A stretch of 64,000 nucleotides of DNA from NCBI GenBank assembly GCA_022072455.1, contig JAJVHY010000004.1, forward strand, positions 310,001-374,000, in the 5' to 3' direction. Source of the stretch: Verrucomicrobiia bacterium. Lineage in GTDB: Bacteria > Verrucomicrobiota > Verrucomicrobiia > Palsa-1439. Position numbers and translations under genes: made by a program. Below, one piece after another: positions 28,501 through 37,385 of the stretch (its first letter is position 1; each line of letters starts with the position of its first letter). The notes beneath the pieces are model-generated. The model had not been told where the DNA came from. It saw only the letters and a program-made list of their open reading frames with translations, and ran no database searches.

Positions 28501-29458
28501 TGTTCAGTGGAACGAAACCCACGACGGGATACCGGTTGGAATTGGCAGCCATGTCAGCGGCATTGAACACGCCGAGCATGGTCAAGGGAGCGTACCAGGC
28601 GCTATCGGGTATAATGATCCATGGCGACTGGATTGGCTCAGGAGTGACCCCAAGCGAAGTGATGGGGGTAATCTTATTCTTCTCGAAGCCGGTCCCGCTG
28701 GTGGCAGAGGCCTGCTCGATCATGTCCGGCGTCCAGCCGGTTGTCAGCGATAGCTCCCAGTAATCCCGGCCGTCCAGTTCTCCCGCGTCGAATTCCTCCG
28801 TCACGCGAGCCAGCGGCACGCGCTCGCTGACGCGGATCGTCGCGCGATACCAACCGGCGGGGGCGAAGTCCATCTCGTAGCGAATCTCCGCGAACACGGG
28901 CCCCTCGGCGGTGACGCGCACTCGCAGCGCTTTCACCGGTCGCTGTGTGAGGATTCGACCCGCGCCGAGCCACGGTCCGTCCCCGCTGCGGAAGGCGAGG
29001 ATCGGCGCCGGCAAGGTGGCGGCGGCGACCGGCTTGTCGAACGTGTCCGCGCGCGGTGCCGCGAGCCTCACGCCGAAAAGCCCGTTCTCCACGATCAGAC
29101 CGGCCTGTTCACGAGTCAGCTTCAGCGGGGATGCGGCCACCGGCCCCTGGCCATCATCACGAAGCCGGTACACGGCATTGCTGTTCGCCGGCAGGTCCGC
29201 CACGAAACTCAGTGTCGCGGCGCCATTCGATGGCGCCGGTGCAACCTGCACGGGGAGGGACTGTCCCTCCGGACCGGTCAAGCGGAAGGCGCTGGCCCCG
29301 CCGTTGGGAATCGTCACCGAGTAGCTGATGACATCAGGGGCAAAGCCTCGGCCGGTGAAATCCTTCAGCTCAATGCGGCGCTCGCCCGCCATCACGGCGC
29401 TGGCCGCGCTCAAGGCCGCCGCCAGTATTGCTTTCCCGTATCGCGCGTTGCTGTTCAT
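25541..29458 (-). CDS. Secreted heparinase II/III-like (alpha/alpha-toroid) polysaccharide-active protein
   Basis: A 1305-residue exported protein. The start at ATG 29458 gives a proper signal peptide (MNSNARYGKAILAAALSAAS, cleavage near VMAG) with GGAG upstream. Residues 25-420 are beta-rich. At about 440 the segment YPRVFLKPDQIEALRKT is the characteristic opening of alpha/alpha-toroid polysaccharide lyase and heparinase II/III-like domains. Helical toroid sequences follow (RSKLALAAYLYMEGD, HADEYLQYKTG), with candidate catalytic Tyr/His in FEYGGAYHMHGYARL. The C-terminal 600 residues form a large beta-sandwich region. Lyase activity is inferred, and the glycan is unknown. A real lyase would need a uronic acid in the substrate. 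It could also be a hydrolase using the same scaffold. Confidence 0.6.
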   Translation of the reverse strand: MNSNARYGKAILAAALSAASAVMAGERRIELKDFTGRGFAPDVISYSVTIPNGGASAFRLTGPEGQSLPVQVAPAPSNGAATLSFVADLPANSNAVYRLRDDGQGPVAASPLKLTREQAGLIVENGLFGVRLAAPRADTFDKPVAAATLPAPILAFRSGDGPWLGAGRILTQRPVKALRVRVTAEGPVFAEIRYEMDFAPAGWYRATIRVSERVPLARVTEEFDAGELDGRDYWELSLTTGWTPDMIEQASATSGTGFEKNKITPITSLGVTPEPIQSPWIIIPDSAWYAPLTMLGVFNAADMAANSNRYPVVGFVPLNKGDWRRMIGIDVHTPDSKQISLHLPMTLRHASWLREVTSETAPFSVLEHENYLPATYGRRIWGLLLAHPAVARLGDNKVRGPLALARLLYGVISLDRYKDYILEWPDGKPTYPRVFLKPDQIEALRKTAGQSPLAAELRKGYLATGDDQVAATRMKDVRRQLDGQVQYMVSTPTVGHHAMGMGAYIKAGLADDILAWPGLRDEDRRYIRSKLALAAYLYMEGDVISYANGSHTGPPNMGVAVSSGMSTYIALLPDHPMYAKWLMHADEYLQYKTGVNMAPGGGWFEYGGAYHMHGYARLNNGIMGLQAAAAPGTDRLQEYNRQDWSYYMNLLTPYDSRWQVRMVPGMANSPPSRSGHFMEASGVLAEKYPELAANLRWAWLANGTGDNDINVALERPWIQPKEPALKSEIYPGVGIIFRAHQGPEETYLFLRSGYNWSHWPEDQGHFVLMSKGAMLVPYQPFQYGGSGSKEFDMCNLLRFGSPANRMPHSWTDANILDHAFGKTVDYAWSSVGYPDWYFSPGGKREFLQAQGIPPVGTGNARPLAAGIEQKPGPFDWDRQVLFLKSANPKGPNYFVFRDSVRPYGDTQLASWFNLDLLGRKTDVRLEGARIMVDTEWPTKLAVVFAQKEPLQVDMVEQNMHIHAYGGGKSPGYFRNNQSVSRNWRNGDGSAITNAKPVGVTEQHVILRLGKRPGEDYFWVAYPQAEGERPPEVISLKPGAAKIKTSEQTDYVFLSSSPFAFAAEDVAFEGCAGTVRVGKDTVTLALVGGSGKVGYQGHVIEGVAPIEQTIALANLKKAVVKAAVVPLKINYTPTLKDHQPLVNGVRKAVEGNVSEYLVEAAGATPITLQDGNIAIEARRAAVQISPTGIRLVALDRTYCRLTVGNVGVRGVGPFDLTFTAHGIKGTVDGVTRTLVCTWPEKIVRPMYCLDGVRWYAGFADDHTINKGTATPQFAMAFGVTEGRHQVEISEWTYPGLPPVPDRASLK

Positions 29459-29537
29459 GTCTCTGCTCCATTCTGGTTCTGGCACTATAACTCGTGCGGG
29501 GATTGCAATGCCTTAACGATCTGGCCAAACACTCGGA

Positions 29538-31316
29538 CTATCTCGCCAGCCAGGCCATGACCGGTTTTGGGAACACGGGTTTGATCTTGCCGCGCTGTCG
29601 CTGGGGAATCTCAAAGCAGGCGAAGATGCCCCATCCGCGACCACCGGCTGTATCGAAGGCAATGACGATTTCGTGATCGCCCTTGGACAACCGCAGATCA
29701 ACCTTGGATCTGCCGGGCACGGCAGGATTGATGAGACTCGGGACGGTCAGCGCCACGCGGCCGTCCACGAACACCTTGGCACCGCCGTCGTGGCCCAAGT
29801 GTAAACGCCAGACGCCGGAACCCGGCGTCCGAAAGACATTGCCGATATAAACAAGCCCATCCTTGTCCCCGAACAAATCGTGAACACTGATGAAGCCTTC
29901 GGGTTGACTCGCGCGAACGGACTTCCACCCGAGCTTGTCGCTGAGCTGGACGCCGCCGGCCCGGATCACGTCTCCCTTTTTGGGCAACAGCCGCGAGACC
30001 TTCCATGCGTCCACCTGCGGAGAGACCCACTTGCCGGAGAGATCCACCAGCGGAACATCCGGCGAGACAGGCCCGGCATTGAACAGTTGGATGGGCGGCG
30101 TCCGAAAGGTCAACTCCACCACACCGACGTGATTGGTTTTGTCGGGACATTTCTCCGGCAGCCCTTGGATCACCAGCCGGTCAGCCGTTTGCGTAAACGA
30201 CAATTTCTTGTCGCTAGGATAGAGACGGGCGCCCCGCAGTTTCCAGGTGAGCGCGCCGATGGCCAGTTCGCGGCCCGGCCAGCGTGAGCACCAGAAGTAA
30301 TACTGCCGGCCCTTCCGGGTCCAGTTGCCCATGCCGGAGGTCAGGGCTCCGGCGCGGTCCACTGGGCCGTAGACAACCCCTCCGTAAGTCTTCAGCCACT
30401 GGCCGACTGCTGTCAAACGCTCGACCGCTTCGCGGGGAACGGTACCATCCGGGTGCGGCCCGATGTTCAACAGGAGGTTGCCGCCGTTGGCGGTGCAAGT
30501 GCGCAGCATGTCGAGCACTTTGCGGGAGGAAAGCCAGTCCTCGGGAGGCGTTGGCTGCCAGCCCCAGGATCCATTAAAGGTCATGCAGGCTTCCCACGCG
30601 CGATCACCGGCGGCCGGCTTGATGTGTTCTTCCGGTGTCCCAAAATCCTCCGGGATTTGTGCGCGGTCATTGATCAGGATGTGCGGCTGCAACTCACGCA
30701 CCATGGCATTCAGCCGGTAACTGTCCCACGCCTGCGGCGAAGTGAGCGGCCAAGACACGTCGTACCAGAGGATGTCGATCTTGCCGTAGTGGCTCATCAG
30801 CTCGCGGACGCAACCCCGCGTGAAATTGACGAACCGTTGCCGCGCGGCTTCTTCCTTGGCGCACCGAATCCCATCCGGGTGATGCCAATCCATCAGCGAA
30901 TAGTACAAACCGACCTTGAGTCCAACTTCGCGCGCAGCCTCGACATATTCGCGCACCAGATCGCGCCGGGGACCGCGCTGCACGGCGTTGTAGTCGGTCA
31001 TTTTCGTGTCCCAGAGGCAAAAGCCCTCGTGGTGCTTCGTGGTCATGACCATGTATTTCATGCCGGCGCGTTTGGCCAAGGCGGCCCATTCGCGCATGCA
31101 GCGCGGCTTCGGCTTCCAGGTGGCGGCGAGTTTCTCGTACTCCGGCACGGGGATGCGCTCCAAGTTCATGGCCCATTCATTGCGCCCCAACTGCGAGTAC
31201 AACCCCCAATGAATGAACATGCCGAAGCGCGCCTCTTTCCACCAGCGCCGGCGGCGGGCGCCGGTCCGTTCGACGCGGTCCAGATACGCTTGCTCAACCG
31301 GAGTTGGATTGGCCAT
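29538..31316 (-). CDS. GH29 alpha-L-fucosidase with C-terminal beta-sandwich
   Basis: A 592-residue GH29 enzyme: [20 protein letters not shown] near residue 25, [34 protein letters not shown], and [11 protein letters not shown] with Asp186 as the nucleophile. [16 protein letters not shown] closes the barrel. A galactose-binding/PA14-like beta domain follows (residues 440-592: [20 protein letters not shown]). No signal peptide is seen. The start is uncertain: ATG 31316 has GGGA 8 bases upstream, while ATGs at 31322 and 31352 are possible. All overlap the end of the GH95 gene, so the two are translationally coupled. It probably removes fucose from glycan side chains, complementing the inverting GH95 enzyme. 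Confidence 0.88.
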   Translation of the reverse strand: MANPTPVEQAYLDRVERTGARRRRWWKEARFGMFIHWGLYSQLGRNEWAMNLERIPVPEYEKLAATWKPKPRCMREWAALAKRAGMKYMVMTTKHHEGFCLWDTKMTDYNAVQRGPRRDLVREYVEAAREVGLKVGLYYSLMDWHHPDGIRCAKEEAARQRFVNFTRGCVRELMSHYGKIDILWYDVSWPLTSPQAWDSYRLNAMVRELQPHILINDRAQIPEDFGTPEEHIKPAAGDRAWEACMTFNGSWGWQPTPPEDWLSSRKVLDMLRTCTANGGNLLLNIGPHPDGTVPREAVERLTAVGQWLKTYGGVVYGPVDRAGALTSGMGNWTRKGRQYYFWCSRWPGRELAIGALTWKLRGARLYPSDKKLSFTQTADRLVIQGLPEKCPDKTNHVGVVELTFRTPPIQLFNAGPVSPDVPLVDLSGKWVSPQVDAWKVSRLLPKKGDVIRAGGVQLSDKLGWKSVRASQPEGFISVHDLFGDKDGLVYIGNVFRTPGSGVWRLHLGHDGGAKVFVDGRVALTVPSLINPAVPGRSKVDLRLSKGDHEIVIAFDTAGGRGWGIFACFEIPQRQRGKIKPVFPKPVMAWLAR

Positions 31317-33654
31317 GGGCATTTCCCGGGGTGGTGATTGGTTCAACGACATAACTTTTCCCAGCCAGTGTCGCCAACTCGAAGACCGGTTCGGTCGTGA
31401 CTGTGTCGTGTATCCGAACCTTCGTGCCGGCCGGAAATGGGTTGGCAATCCGGCACGGCTGGCCCAGCAGGCTGCGAATCTCCGCGCGTGTGAGCGAGCC
31501 ATTCCGGAAATCAATACTGACCTCGAAACCGCCGCGCGCCCGCAAGCCGCGCACAAATCCGGTCGGCCAAGCCCGTGGCAGCGCCGGCAACAGACGCAGG
31601 AAACCTTCATGGCTCTGCAACAGCATCTCGGCAATCCCGGCGCAACCACCGAAATTGCCGTCAATCTGGAACGGCGGACAATTATCGAATAAGTTTGGCA
31701 ACGTGCTCTTGCCCAGCAGCAGGCACACGTGCTCGTGGGCCTGTTCCGCCTCACGAAACCGCGCCCAGAAATTCACAATCCACGCCCGACTCCAGCCGAC
31801 ATGTCCCCCACCCGCCGCCAACCGCGCTTCGAGAGACTGGCGCGCGGCGGCCATCAACTCGGGCGTCCCCTCCGTCGTCAATTGGTCGCTCGGGTGGACC
31901 CCAAAGAGATGCGACATGTGTCGGTGGCCGGGCCAAGGTTCATCGTAATCCTCGATCCATTCCTGCAGACATCCGCTCCGCGGACTGATCTGGAGGGGCG
32001 CGAGGCGCTGGCGGGCCTGCTCCAGTTCGCGTTGGAACGCTTGCTCAGCCGGCGGATGACCCAGGGCCGCGAGCGCCCGCAGACAGTTGGTGAACAGACT
32101 GTAGGCAATCTGCAAATCCATCGTCGCGGCATAGGTGAACATGGACTCCGTGCCGTCGCGCTTGCGGAACGTGTTCTCGGGCGAGTGCGAGGGACTGGTG
32201 ATCAGATGCCCGGCCCCCGCCACGCCCGCCGGTGCTTCCACGAGGAAATCCAACAAGAATTCCGCCGCGCCTTTCAGCAGCGGCCAGCCTTCCCGGCGCA
32301 AGAATTCGAGATCACCGGTAAACGCGTAATGCTCCCACAGATGTTGCGCCAACCATGCGCCACCCATCGGCCAGATGCCCCAGACACCATCCATCGGAGT
32401 CGTGCAAGCGAAGATGTCCGAGACATGGTGCATCACCCAGCCCCGCGCACCGTAATGCTGCCGGGCCGTGTGCGCACCGGACTTCACACAAGCCGACATC
32501 CACTGGAACAGCGGCGTGTGGCATTCGGAGAGATTGGTCACTTCGGCCGGCCAATAGTTCATCTGGATATTGATGTTCGGGTGATAATCGCTGTTCCATG
32601 GGGCCTGGAAATGGTGATTCCAAATCCCCTGCAAATTCGCCGGCAACGACCCGGGCCGCGATGACCCCATCAACAGATACCGGCCGTATTGAAAATAGAG
32701 CGCCATCAGTGCGGGATCGTTGGCCACGTTCCGCAAGCGTTCGTCCGTCGGCAAGTCTTCGGCCGCCGAATGTCCCAAATCGATCTCGACGCGGCCGTGC
32801 AGGGCCGCGTGATCCGCGACATGCGCGGCGCGCAACTCGGCGTAAGATTTTTCCTCCGCCCGGTCCAGCACCGCGCGACAACGCACCGCCGGATCCGCCG
32901 AATAATCATCCGGCCCCACATAACTGGTCGCGCCGGCAAGCTGAATGGTCACGGCATCCGCGCCGGTAATCACCAGCGCATTGCGGCGCGTTTCACACTG
33001 GCCGCCTTCCAGATGGACACGCGCCTCCGCCTGAAACGTCAGGCCAGCGGCTCCCACCCGGCCCGTCAGAACCAGCCGATTCGCGACCGCCACGTAACTG
33101 GTCACGTCTTGGCCACGATCCAACCGGAGCCGATATTTGATTGTCCCCGGTCGATCGGCGGACAGGCGCACGACGAGCACCTGATCCGGCGCCGAGACAA
33201 ACGCTTCGCGAAGATGCGTGACCGGCTGTGGCCAACCGGCATTCCACCGGAACGATACCCTGTGGATGCCGGTCCTGAGGTCCAATTCCCGCCGGTAGTT
33301 CCAATCATCAACGTCCCAGTCGGTCGGGTCTCGCGGCAGTATGTCCAACAGCAAATCCGCCAACGGCTGGTACGACTCAACCTCCGGAGGAATCCCCAGC
33401 ATCGTGCGCCCGGCCAAGTCGGCCGCTTCCTGATTCTTGCCGGCAAACAACAACTCGCGCACCGCCGGCAACGCCGCGAGCGCGGCTGGATTCGTCCGGT
33501 CAATGGAGCGCCCGGCCCAGACGGACTCTTCGTTCATTTGCAGTTGTTCGCGCCAGATGCCGCCAAACACCATCGCCCCCAAACGTCCGTTGCCAATTGG
33601 CAGCGCCTCCATCCACGCGCCGGCCGGCTGCCGATACCATAACGAATTGTTCAT
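31294..33654 (-). CDS. GH95 alpha-L-fucosidase
   Basis: A 786-residue GH95 enzyme with all expected parts: the N-terminal beta-sandwich ([17 protein letters not shown], then [10 protein letters not shown]), the (alpha/alpha)6 barrel, and a C-terminal beta domain. Catalytic residues are in place: Asn360 and Asn362 ([11 protein letters not shown]), the acid Glu493 (SPENTF) and Asp665 (QIDGNFGG). GH95 enzymes are inverting and usually act on alpha-1,2-linked fucose (or L-galactose) on galactose, as in fucosylated xyloglucan or milk- and mucin-type glycans. No signal peptide is present. The gap to the upstream GH95-like gene is only 12 bp, and the end overlaps the GH29 gene. Confidence 0.93.
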   Translation of the reverse strand: MNNSLWYRQPAGAWMEALPIGNGRLGAMVFGGIWREQLQMNEESVWAGRSIDRTNPAALAALPAVRELLFAGKNQEAADLAGRTMLGIPPEVESYQPLADLLLDILPRDPTDWDVDDWNYRRELDLRTGIHRVSFRWNAGWPQPVTHLREAFVSAPDQVLVVRLSADRPGTIKYRLRLDRGQDVTSYVAVANRLVLTGRVGAAGLTFQAEARVHLEGGQCETRRNALVITGADAVTIQLAGATSYVGPDDYSADPAVRCRAVLDRAEEKSYAELRAAHVADHAALHGRVEIDLGHSAAEDLPTDERLRNVANDPALMALYFQYGRYLLMGSSRPGSLPANLQGIWNHHFQAPWNSDYHPNINIQMNYWPAEVTNLSECHTPLFQWMSACVKSGAHTARQHYGARGWVMHHVSDIFACTTPMDGVWGIWPMGGAWLAQHLWEHYAFTGDLEFLRREGWPLLKGAAEFLLDFLVEAPAGVAGAGHLITSPSHSPENTFRKRDGTESMFTYAATMDLQIAYSLFTNCLRALAALGHPPAEQAFQRELEQARQRLAPLQISPRSGCLQEWIEDYDEPWPGHRHMSHLFGVHPSDQLTTEGTPELMAAARQSLEARLAAGGGHVGWSRAWIVNFWARFREAEQAHEHVCLLLGKSTLPNLFDNCPPFQIDGNFGGCAGIAEMLLQSHEGFLRLLPALPRAWPTGFVRGLRARGGFEVSIDFRNGSLTRAEIRSLLGQPCRIANPFPAGTKVRIHDTVTTEPVFELATLAGKSYVVEPITTPGNAHGQSNSG

Positions 33655-33666
33655 CGAGATTGATTC

Positions 33667-36180
33667 TTACGAGAGGGCAATGACCGGAACATGGTTCAAT
33701 GGGCACGCGGTTCTCTCCAGTGCGTAGAGGTGACCGGTCGCAGTATCGAATTCCAGAATCTCATCAACGCCGGCCGGGCGTTCCAACACGACGGCGGCCT
33801 GATCCAAATCCCGGACGCGCACCGCGGTCGCGCCGAACGGATTCACCACCCGACAGCGCTGGCCGCGCAGACTCTGAATCAGCGCATACGGAACGTGGCC
33901 GTCGCGGAACTCACTGCTCACCAGAAACGCGCCGCGAGCGCGGAGCGAATGGAATGCGAAATGTCCCGTCAGCGGCGTCGCCGGGAACAACCGGAGATCG
34001 CCGGCATGCGACTGGAGCAGCATTTCCGTGATGATCGCCGACGGGAAGGCCGACCCCGCATCCACCGCAAAGGGTGAGTGCCCATCCTCGGCACCGATAT
34101 CCGGCGGGTCGCCGCGGTTGATGTTGCCCGCCTCTGGAATCGTTTCCAGATGACCGAGGATTTTCGCCATGTAGTCGCGATCCCCCATGCGGGCGGCAGC
34201 CAGGAAGGGAAAACACCGGTCCCAGGTATCCAGCGGTTGGGGGCCGCCAAGCCATTGGTCATAGGTGGCCCGCGCCTGCTTCCGCTCCTCTTCGCCACCG
34301 TGCCAGGCATCAATTTCATCCCCCACGGTGATGGGCCAAGTCTCGAAGAGCGTCGGGTGCATGAACTGCCGCGCCCCGCGCTCGAACCAATCCTCGGACG
34401 GCTTCCAAGTACCGTCCGGCCAGACCGGCAGCGGTGCCAGCCGCTCGGCGGCATTCCGCCAGTCGATGGCGAGATCCGCATCCACGCCCAGAATAACCGC
34501 CGCCTGGGCCGCGTTCCGCAGGGTCAACCGGAACATGGTCAGGTCCACCACACTATTGCGCATGAAGTCCTCCAGGCCTTCGCACCAGGAGTCGTACTCG
34601 TTATAGCGCGAGGGAAATATCACCAGCCGGCCCTGCAAGTCCTCCTGGAGATAGGCGCGGTAGAACGTGGCCACATCCTTCAGCAGCGGATAGCCGACCG
34701 CGCGTAGGAACTCCAGGTCGCCGGTGAAGTCGTAGTAATCCCAACAGCACTTCACGGCCTCGCCCCCGGTCGCCACGCTCATCGGCGTCGAATTGTAGAT
34801 GCCGGCGCAAGAAACCGGCTCGCCCGTGAAACTCATGCCGAATGGGAAGGCAACCCCCGGCAACTCGTAAAATTTCGCGGTGGCGGAACGCATGCGTTCC
34901 GCTGTGCGTCGCACGACGGCGATCCACGGTTCCATCAGCTCGGCATGATTCGTGGGGAGCAATCCTAGGTTGTACTTCGTTTCCTCGTAACCCAGCGTGA
35001 AAGATCCCCAGTTGAGGTAATTCCCCTTGCGCCAAGGCGCGCCGTACGCGGGACAGACCTTGCCGGGGCGGCGGGCAGAACCCGCCTTGTAAAGCCCCCA
35101 GTACCAGGAGCGCTCGGACATGCCCTTGGGCAGCGCGACCCAGGAGCGGTTCCAATACCGGTTCCACCACGTATTGTGTTCGGAGGATATCGTGCCATAT
35201 CCAACCGCGAGGGCGTGCTCGAGGCGGCGGCGCGCTTCCGCCACCGTATCGGCGGCATCGCGGGAACTGACCACGGTCACATAGATCGTCAGCGGTCCGT
35301 CCTGCGGACGCCCCCGCGCCCGGAGGTCGCCAGCATCCACGGAGTATTGCAGCCCCTTGATATCCGAAGCCACCATCACCGTATAGAATTCGTCACCCGG
35401 CAGCGGCATGGAGAACCAGCCGAACCGCCCGTCGGTCTCTGCATGCGGACGGTACTGCCGGTCGAACTCGTCCTGCGAGACACCCCGCTGGCGGGCCAGA
35501 TCGGACAACTCGGCCGGGTCACGACCAAGCTCAAACCGGACCATGCCCATATTATTGATCTCTTGCGGCGGGCGCAACCGGACGGCGATGACCTCCTCCA
35601 AACGCGAGGCGATGGACTGAATCCAGAACGGGCCACCGTCCACCCCGTTCTGGTAGACACTGAATTCCGTCGAGACGATAGCCTGAGCCATGTTGGCGTA
35701 TTCCTTGACGTTGTAGAACGTGCCGGACCGGCAAAGCTGGAGCGTCAGCCGCGCGCAGGTCGACGGCACCGGCTCCGCTTGGCGAATCTGTTCGCCGTGA
35801 TGGCGGATGGCGTGCTTCACCGAGACGTCGCCGGCCGCCACACGCCGCCGAATCTCGGCCAGCGTCAAACCCGCGGGATAGGGATCGGGCAGCGGCACGT
35901 TATCCCACCAGACATCGTTCTTGGCAATATGCAGCGTGTAGTTGTCGGGATACCCCATGATGGCGGCGCCAATATCGCCATTGCCGATCGGCAACGCCTT
36001 GCGCCAGTCCAGCGTGGACCCTGGCCGGTCGATATTGTTGATGCCGCACCGCCACACCGGATCGCACTTCACCCGCAGGAAGCGGGCGCTCATGGTTTCT
36101 TCCGGCAATTCGGTGAGCAACCCCCGGTTGGGCTGCGCATACCGCAAGGCTTGGCGCGGTTGGAGCTGGTTGTCAGGCAT
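33667..36180 (-). CDS. GH95-like (DUF5703-type) protein with altered catalytic site
   Basis: An 837-residue protein of GH95-like layout: N-terminal beta domain (ALPIGNGDIGAAIMG, HIAKNDVWWDN, the latter reminiscent of DUF5703), a helical barrel, and the late FPSAIITEMLLQSHAGDLRLFPATP segment matching the region after the catalytic Asp in GH95. The conserved N-x-N loop of GH95 is replaced: the aligned segment reads SFTLGYEETKYN, with no Asn pair, and the SPENTF acid motif is not found (FPSRYNEYDSW instead). Activity is therefore either different from fucosidase or lost. The start ATG 36180 has GAGGAAA about 7 bases upstream. It is the first gene of the long minus-strand cluster and is divergent from an AraC gene 96 bp away. 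Confidence 0.7.
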   Translation of the reverse strand: MPDNQLQPRQALRYAQPNRGLLTELPEETMSARFLRVKCDPVWRCGINNIDRPGSTLDWRKALPIGNGDIGAAIMGYPDNYTLHIAKNDVWWDNVPLPDPYPAGLTLAEIRRRVAAGDVSVKHAIRHHGEQIRQAEPVPSTCARLTLQLCRSGTFYNVKEYANMAQAIVSTEFSVYQNGVDGGPFWIQSIASRLEEVIAVRLRPPQEINNMGMVRFELGRDPAELSDLARQRGVSQDEFDRQYRPHAETDGRFGWFSMPLPGDEFYTVMVASDIKGLQYSVDAGDLRARGRPQDGPLTIYVTVVSSRDAADTVAEARRRLEHALAVGYGTISSEHNTWWNRYWNRSWVALPKGMSERSWYWGLYKAGSARRPGKVCPAYGAPWRKGNYLNWGSFTLGYEETKYNLGLLPTNHAELMEPWIAVVRRTAERMRSATAKFYELPGVAFPFGMSFTGEPVSCAGIYNSTPMSVATGGEAVKCCWDYYDFTGDLEFLRAVGYPLLKDVATFYRAYLQEDLQGRLVIFPSRYNEYDSWCEGLEDFMRNSVVDLTMFRLTLRNAAQAAVILGVDADLAIDWRNAAERLAPLPVWPDGTWKPSEDWFERGARQFMHPTLFETWPITVGDEIDAWHGGEEERKQARATYDQWLGGPQPLDTWDRCFPFLAAARMGDRDYMAKILGHLETIPEAGNINRGDPPDIGAEDGHSPFAVDAGSAFPSAIITEMLLQSHAGDLRLFPATPLTGHFAFHSLRARGAFLVSSEFRDGHVPYALIQSLRGQRCRVVNPFGATAVRVRDLDQAAVVLERPAGVDEILEFDTATGHLYALERTACPLNHVPVIALS

Positions 36181-36276
36181 AGTCAGATTTCCTCTTCACA
36201 CGTGGATGTTGCGACGCTAGCGCATCCCGGTCGTTCGCACCTTGATTATTTCATCAGCTTATAGCACAATCTGCGC
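36181..36276. promoter_or_regulatory. Divergent promoter region of the fucosidase cluster and its AraC gene
   Basis: A 96-bp AT-richer gap between divergent starts. It contains a short CGCTAGCG palindrome (36215-36222) and TATAGCACAAT near the AraC start, but no hexamer pair with good spacing. It must contain the cluster promoter and probably the AraC binding site, judging from position only. Confidence 0.4.
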
Positions 36277-37257
36277 ATGGCGCACGCCCCGCGAATTGAG
36301 CAGATCAGCATCGCCAAAGCCTTCCTGAATCGGCCGCCCTTCATTCACGTGATGCACGGCATGCTGGATGGCCGGTCCCTGCCCGTTCACCGGCACAACT
36401 TTTCGGAAATCGTGTTTGTGCTCGGCGGCGAATGCGTCCACATCGAAAACAACACCTCGTACCAGGTCCGACCCGGCGATGTCTTAACCATTCTGGGTGC
36501 CGCTTCACACGGCTTCACCAACACCCGCAAGTTCGAAATCTGCAACGTTGCGTTCCAGCCGCGCGTCTTGGCAGCCTACGCCGCCATGCTGAGTTGCTTG
36601 CCGGGGTATCAGGCACTGTTCCAACCACCCCCGCGCACGAGCCGCCGCCCATCGCCGCGGGAACCGTTCCACCTCCCACCGGATGAACTCGGGCCAATCC
36701 TGAAATTACTCCACAACATGGAGCAAGAATGGCTGGGCAAACGGCCGGGCTACGAAGCACTCATTACCGGCTCATTCCTCCAGTTGATTGTCGCACTGTC
36801 GCGGGCCGGTTCCGGCTGGGGCAGACGCCAGGAAGTCGGCCAGAACCCGTGCGTGGCCACGACCATTCAATTCCTGGAGCAGCACTACGCCGGCCCGATC
36901 ACGCTGACCGCGCTCGCCCGCAACGCGCATACGTCGGTGACCAGCCTGCTGCGGACCTTCAAGCAAGCCACTGATATGACTCCGATTGACTACCTCATCC
37001 ACCTGCGCCTCCGCAAAGCCTGTGAACTCATGGCCAACCCCTCCCTCCCAATCAAGGAGATCACTTTCAAGGTCGGGTTCTCTGACAGCAACTACTTCGC
37101 CCGGCAGTTCCGCAAGGTCATGGGCATGAGCGCCAGCGAGTTCCGCCACGGGCAAGGACGCAAGGCCTATCGCCGGGAGAAACTGGTTGCCAGCGCGTCC
37201 GGCCAGAGCGGACGCCGCCGAGTGTCCCGACAACTTCGAGTCCTTGCCCCTGCTTGA
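36277..37257 (+). CDS. AraC-family regulator (probable activator of the fucosidase cluster)
   Basis: A 326-residue AraC regulator. Residues 15-110 form a cupin sensor (SLPVHRHNFSEIVFVLGGEC, then YQVRPGDVLTILGAASHGF), as in RhaS/RhaR-type sugar sensors. A helical linker follows, then the double HTH at about 200-290 (ITLTALARNAHTSVTSLLRT, then IKEITFKVGFSDSNYFARQF). A basic tail of about 30 residues ends the protein. It is divergent from the GH95-like gene, the standard position for a local activator of a sugar operon. Its DNA-binding domain is strikingly similar to the truncated AraC at 1-486. No clear Shine-Dalgarno precedes the ATG. Confidence 0.9.
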   Translation: MAHAPRIEQISIAKAFLNRPPFIHVMHGMLDGRSLPVHRHNFSEIVFVLGGECVHIENNTSYQVRPGDVLTILGAASHGFTNTRKFEICNVAFQPRVLAAYAAMLSCLPGYQALFQPPPRTSRRPSPREPFHLPPDELGPILKLLHNMEQEWLGKRPGYEALITGSFLQLIVALSRAGSGWGRRQEVGQNPCVATTIQFLEQHYAGPITLTALARNAHTSVTSLLRTFKQATDMTPIDYLIHLRLRKACELMANPSLPIKEITFKVGFSDSNYFARQFRKVMGMSASEFRHGQGRKAYRREKLVASASGQSGRRRVSRQLRVLAPA

Positions 37258-37385
37258 CCGGGGAATGGCTTGAGAGCCCCAATGGAAAACGAAACTGCTG
37301 GTCAATGAAACTGAAAGCCACGCGATGGTCGCGAGGACTGGGCATCTGAGAAATGTCAGGATCCATGGCATGCACGGAATCACGC

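Noticed and set aside
5730-36180. Fucoidan-degradation locus
   Set aside because: Fucosidases are present, but there is no sulfatase (no C/S-x-P-x-R protein of the right kind) and no endo-fucanase. A non-sulfated fucosylated glycan fits better.
37258-37385. Terminator between the AraC gene and the URO-D-like gene
   Set aside because: GGGG..AGCCCC can pair only with a bulge, and no T-run follows; not strong enough to list.
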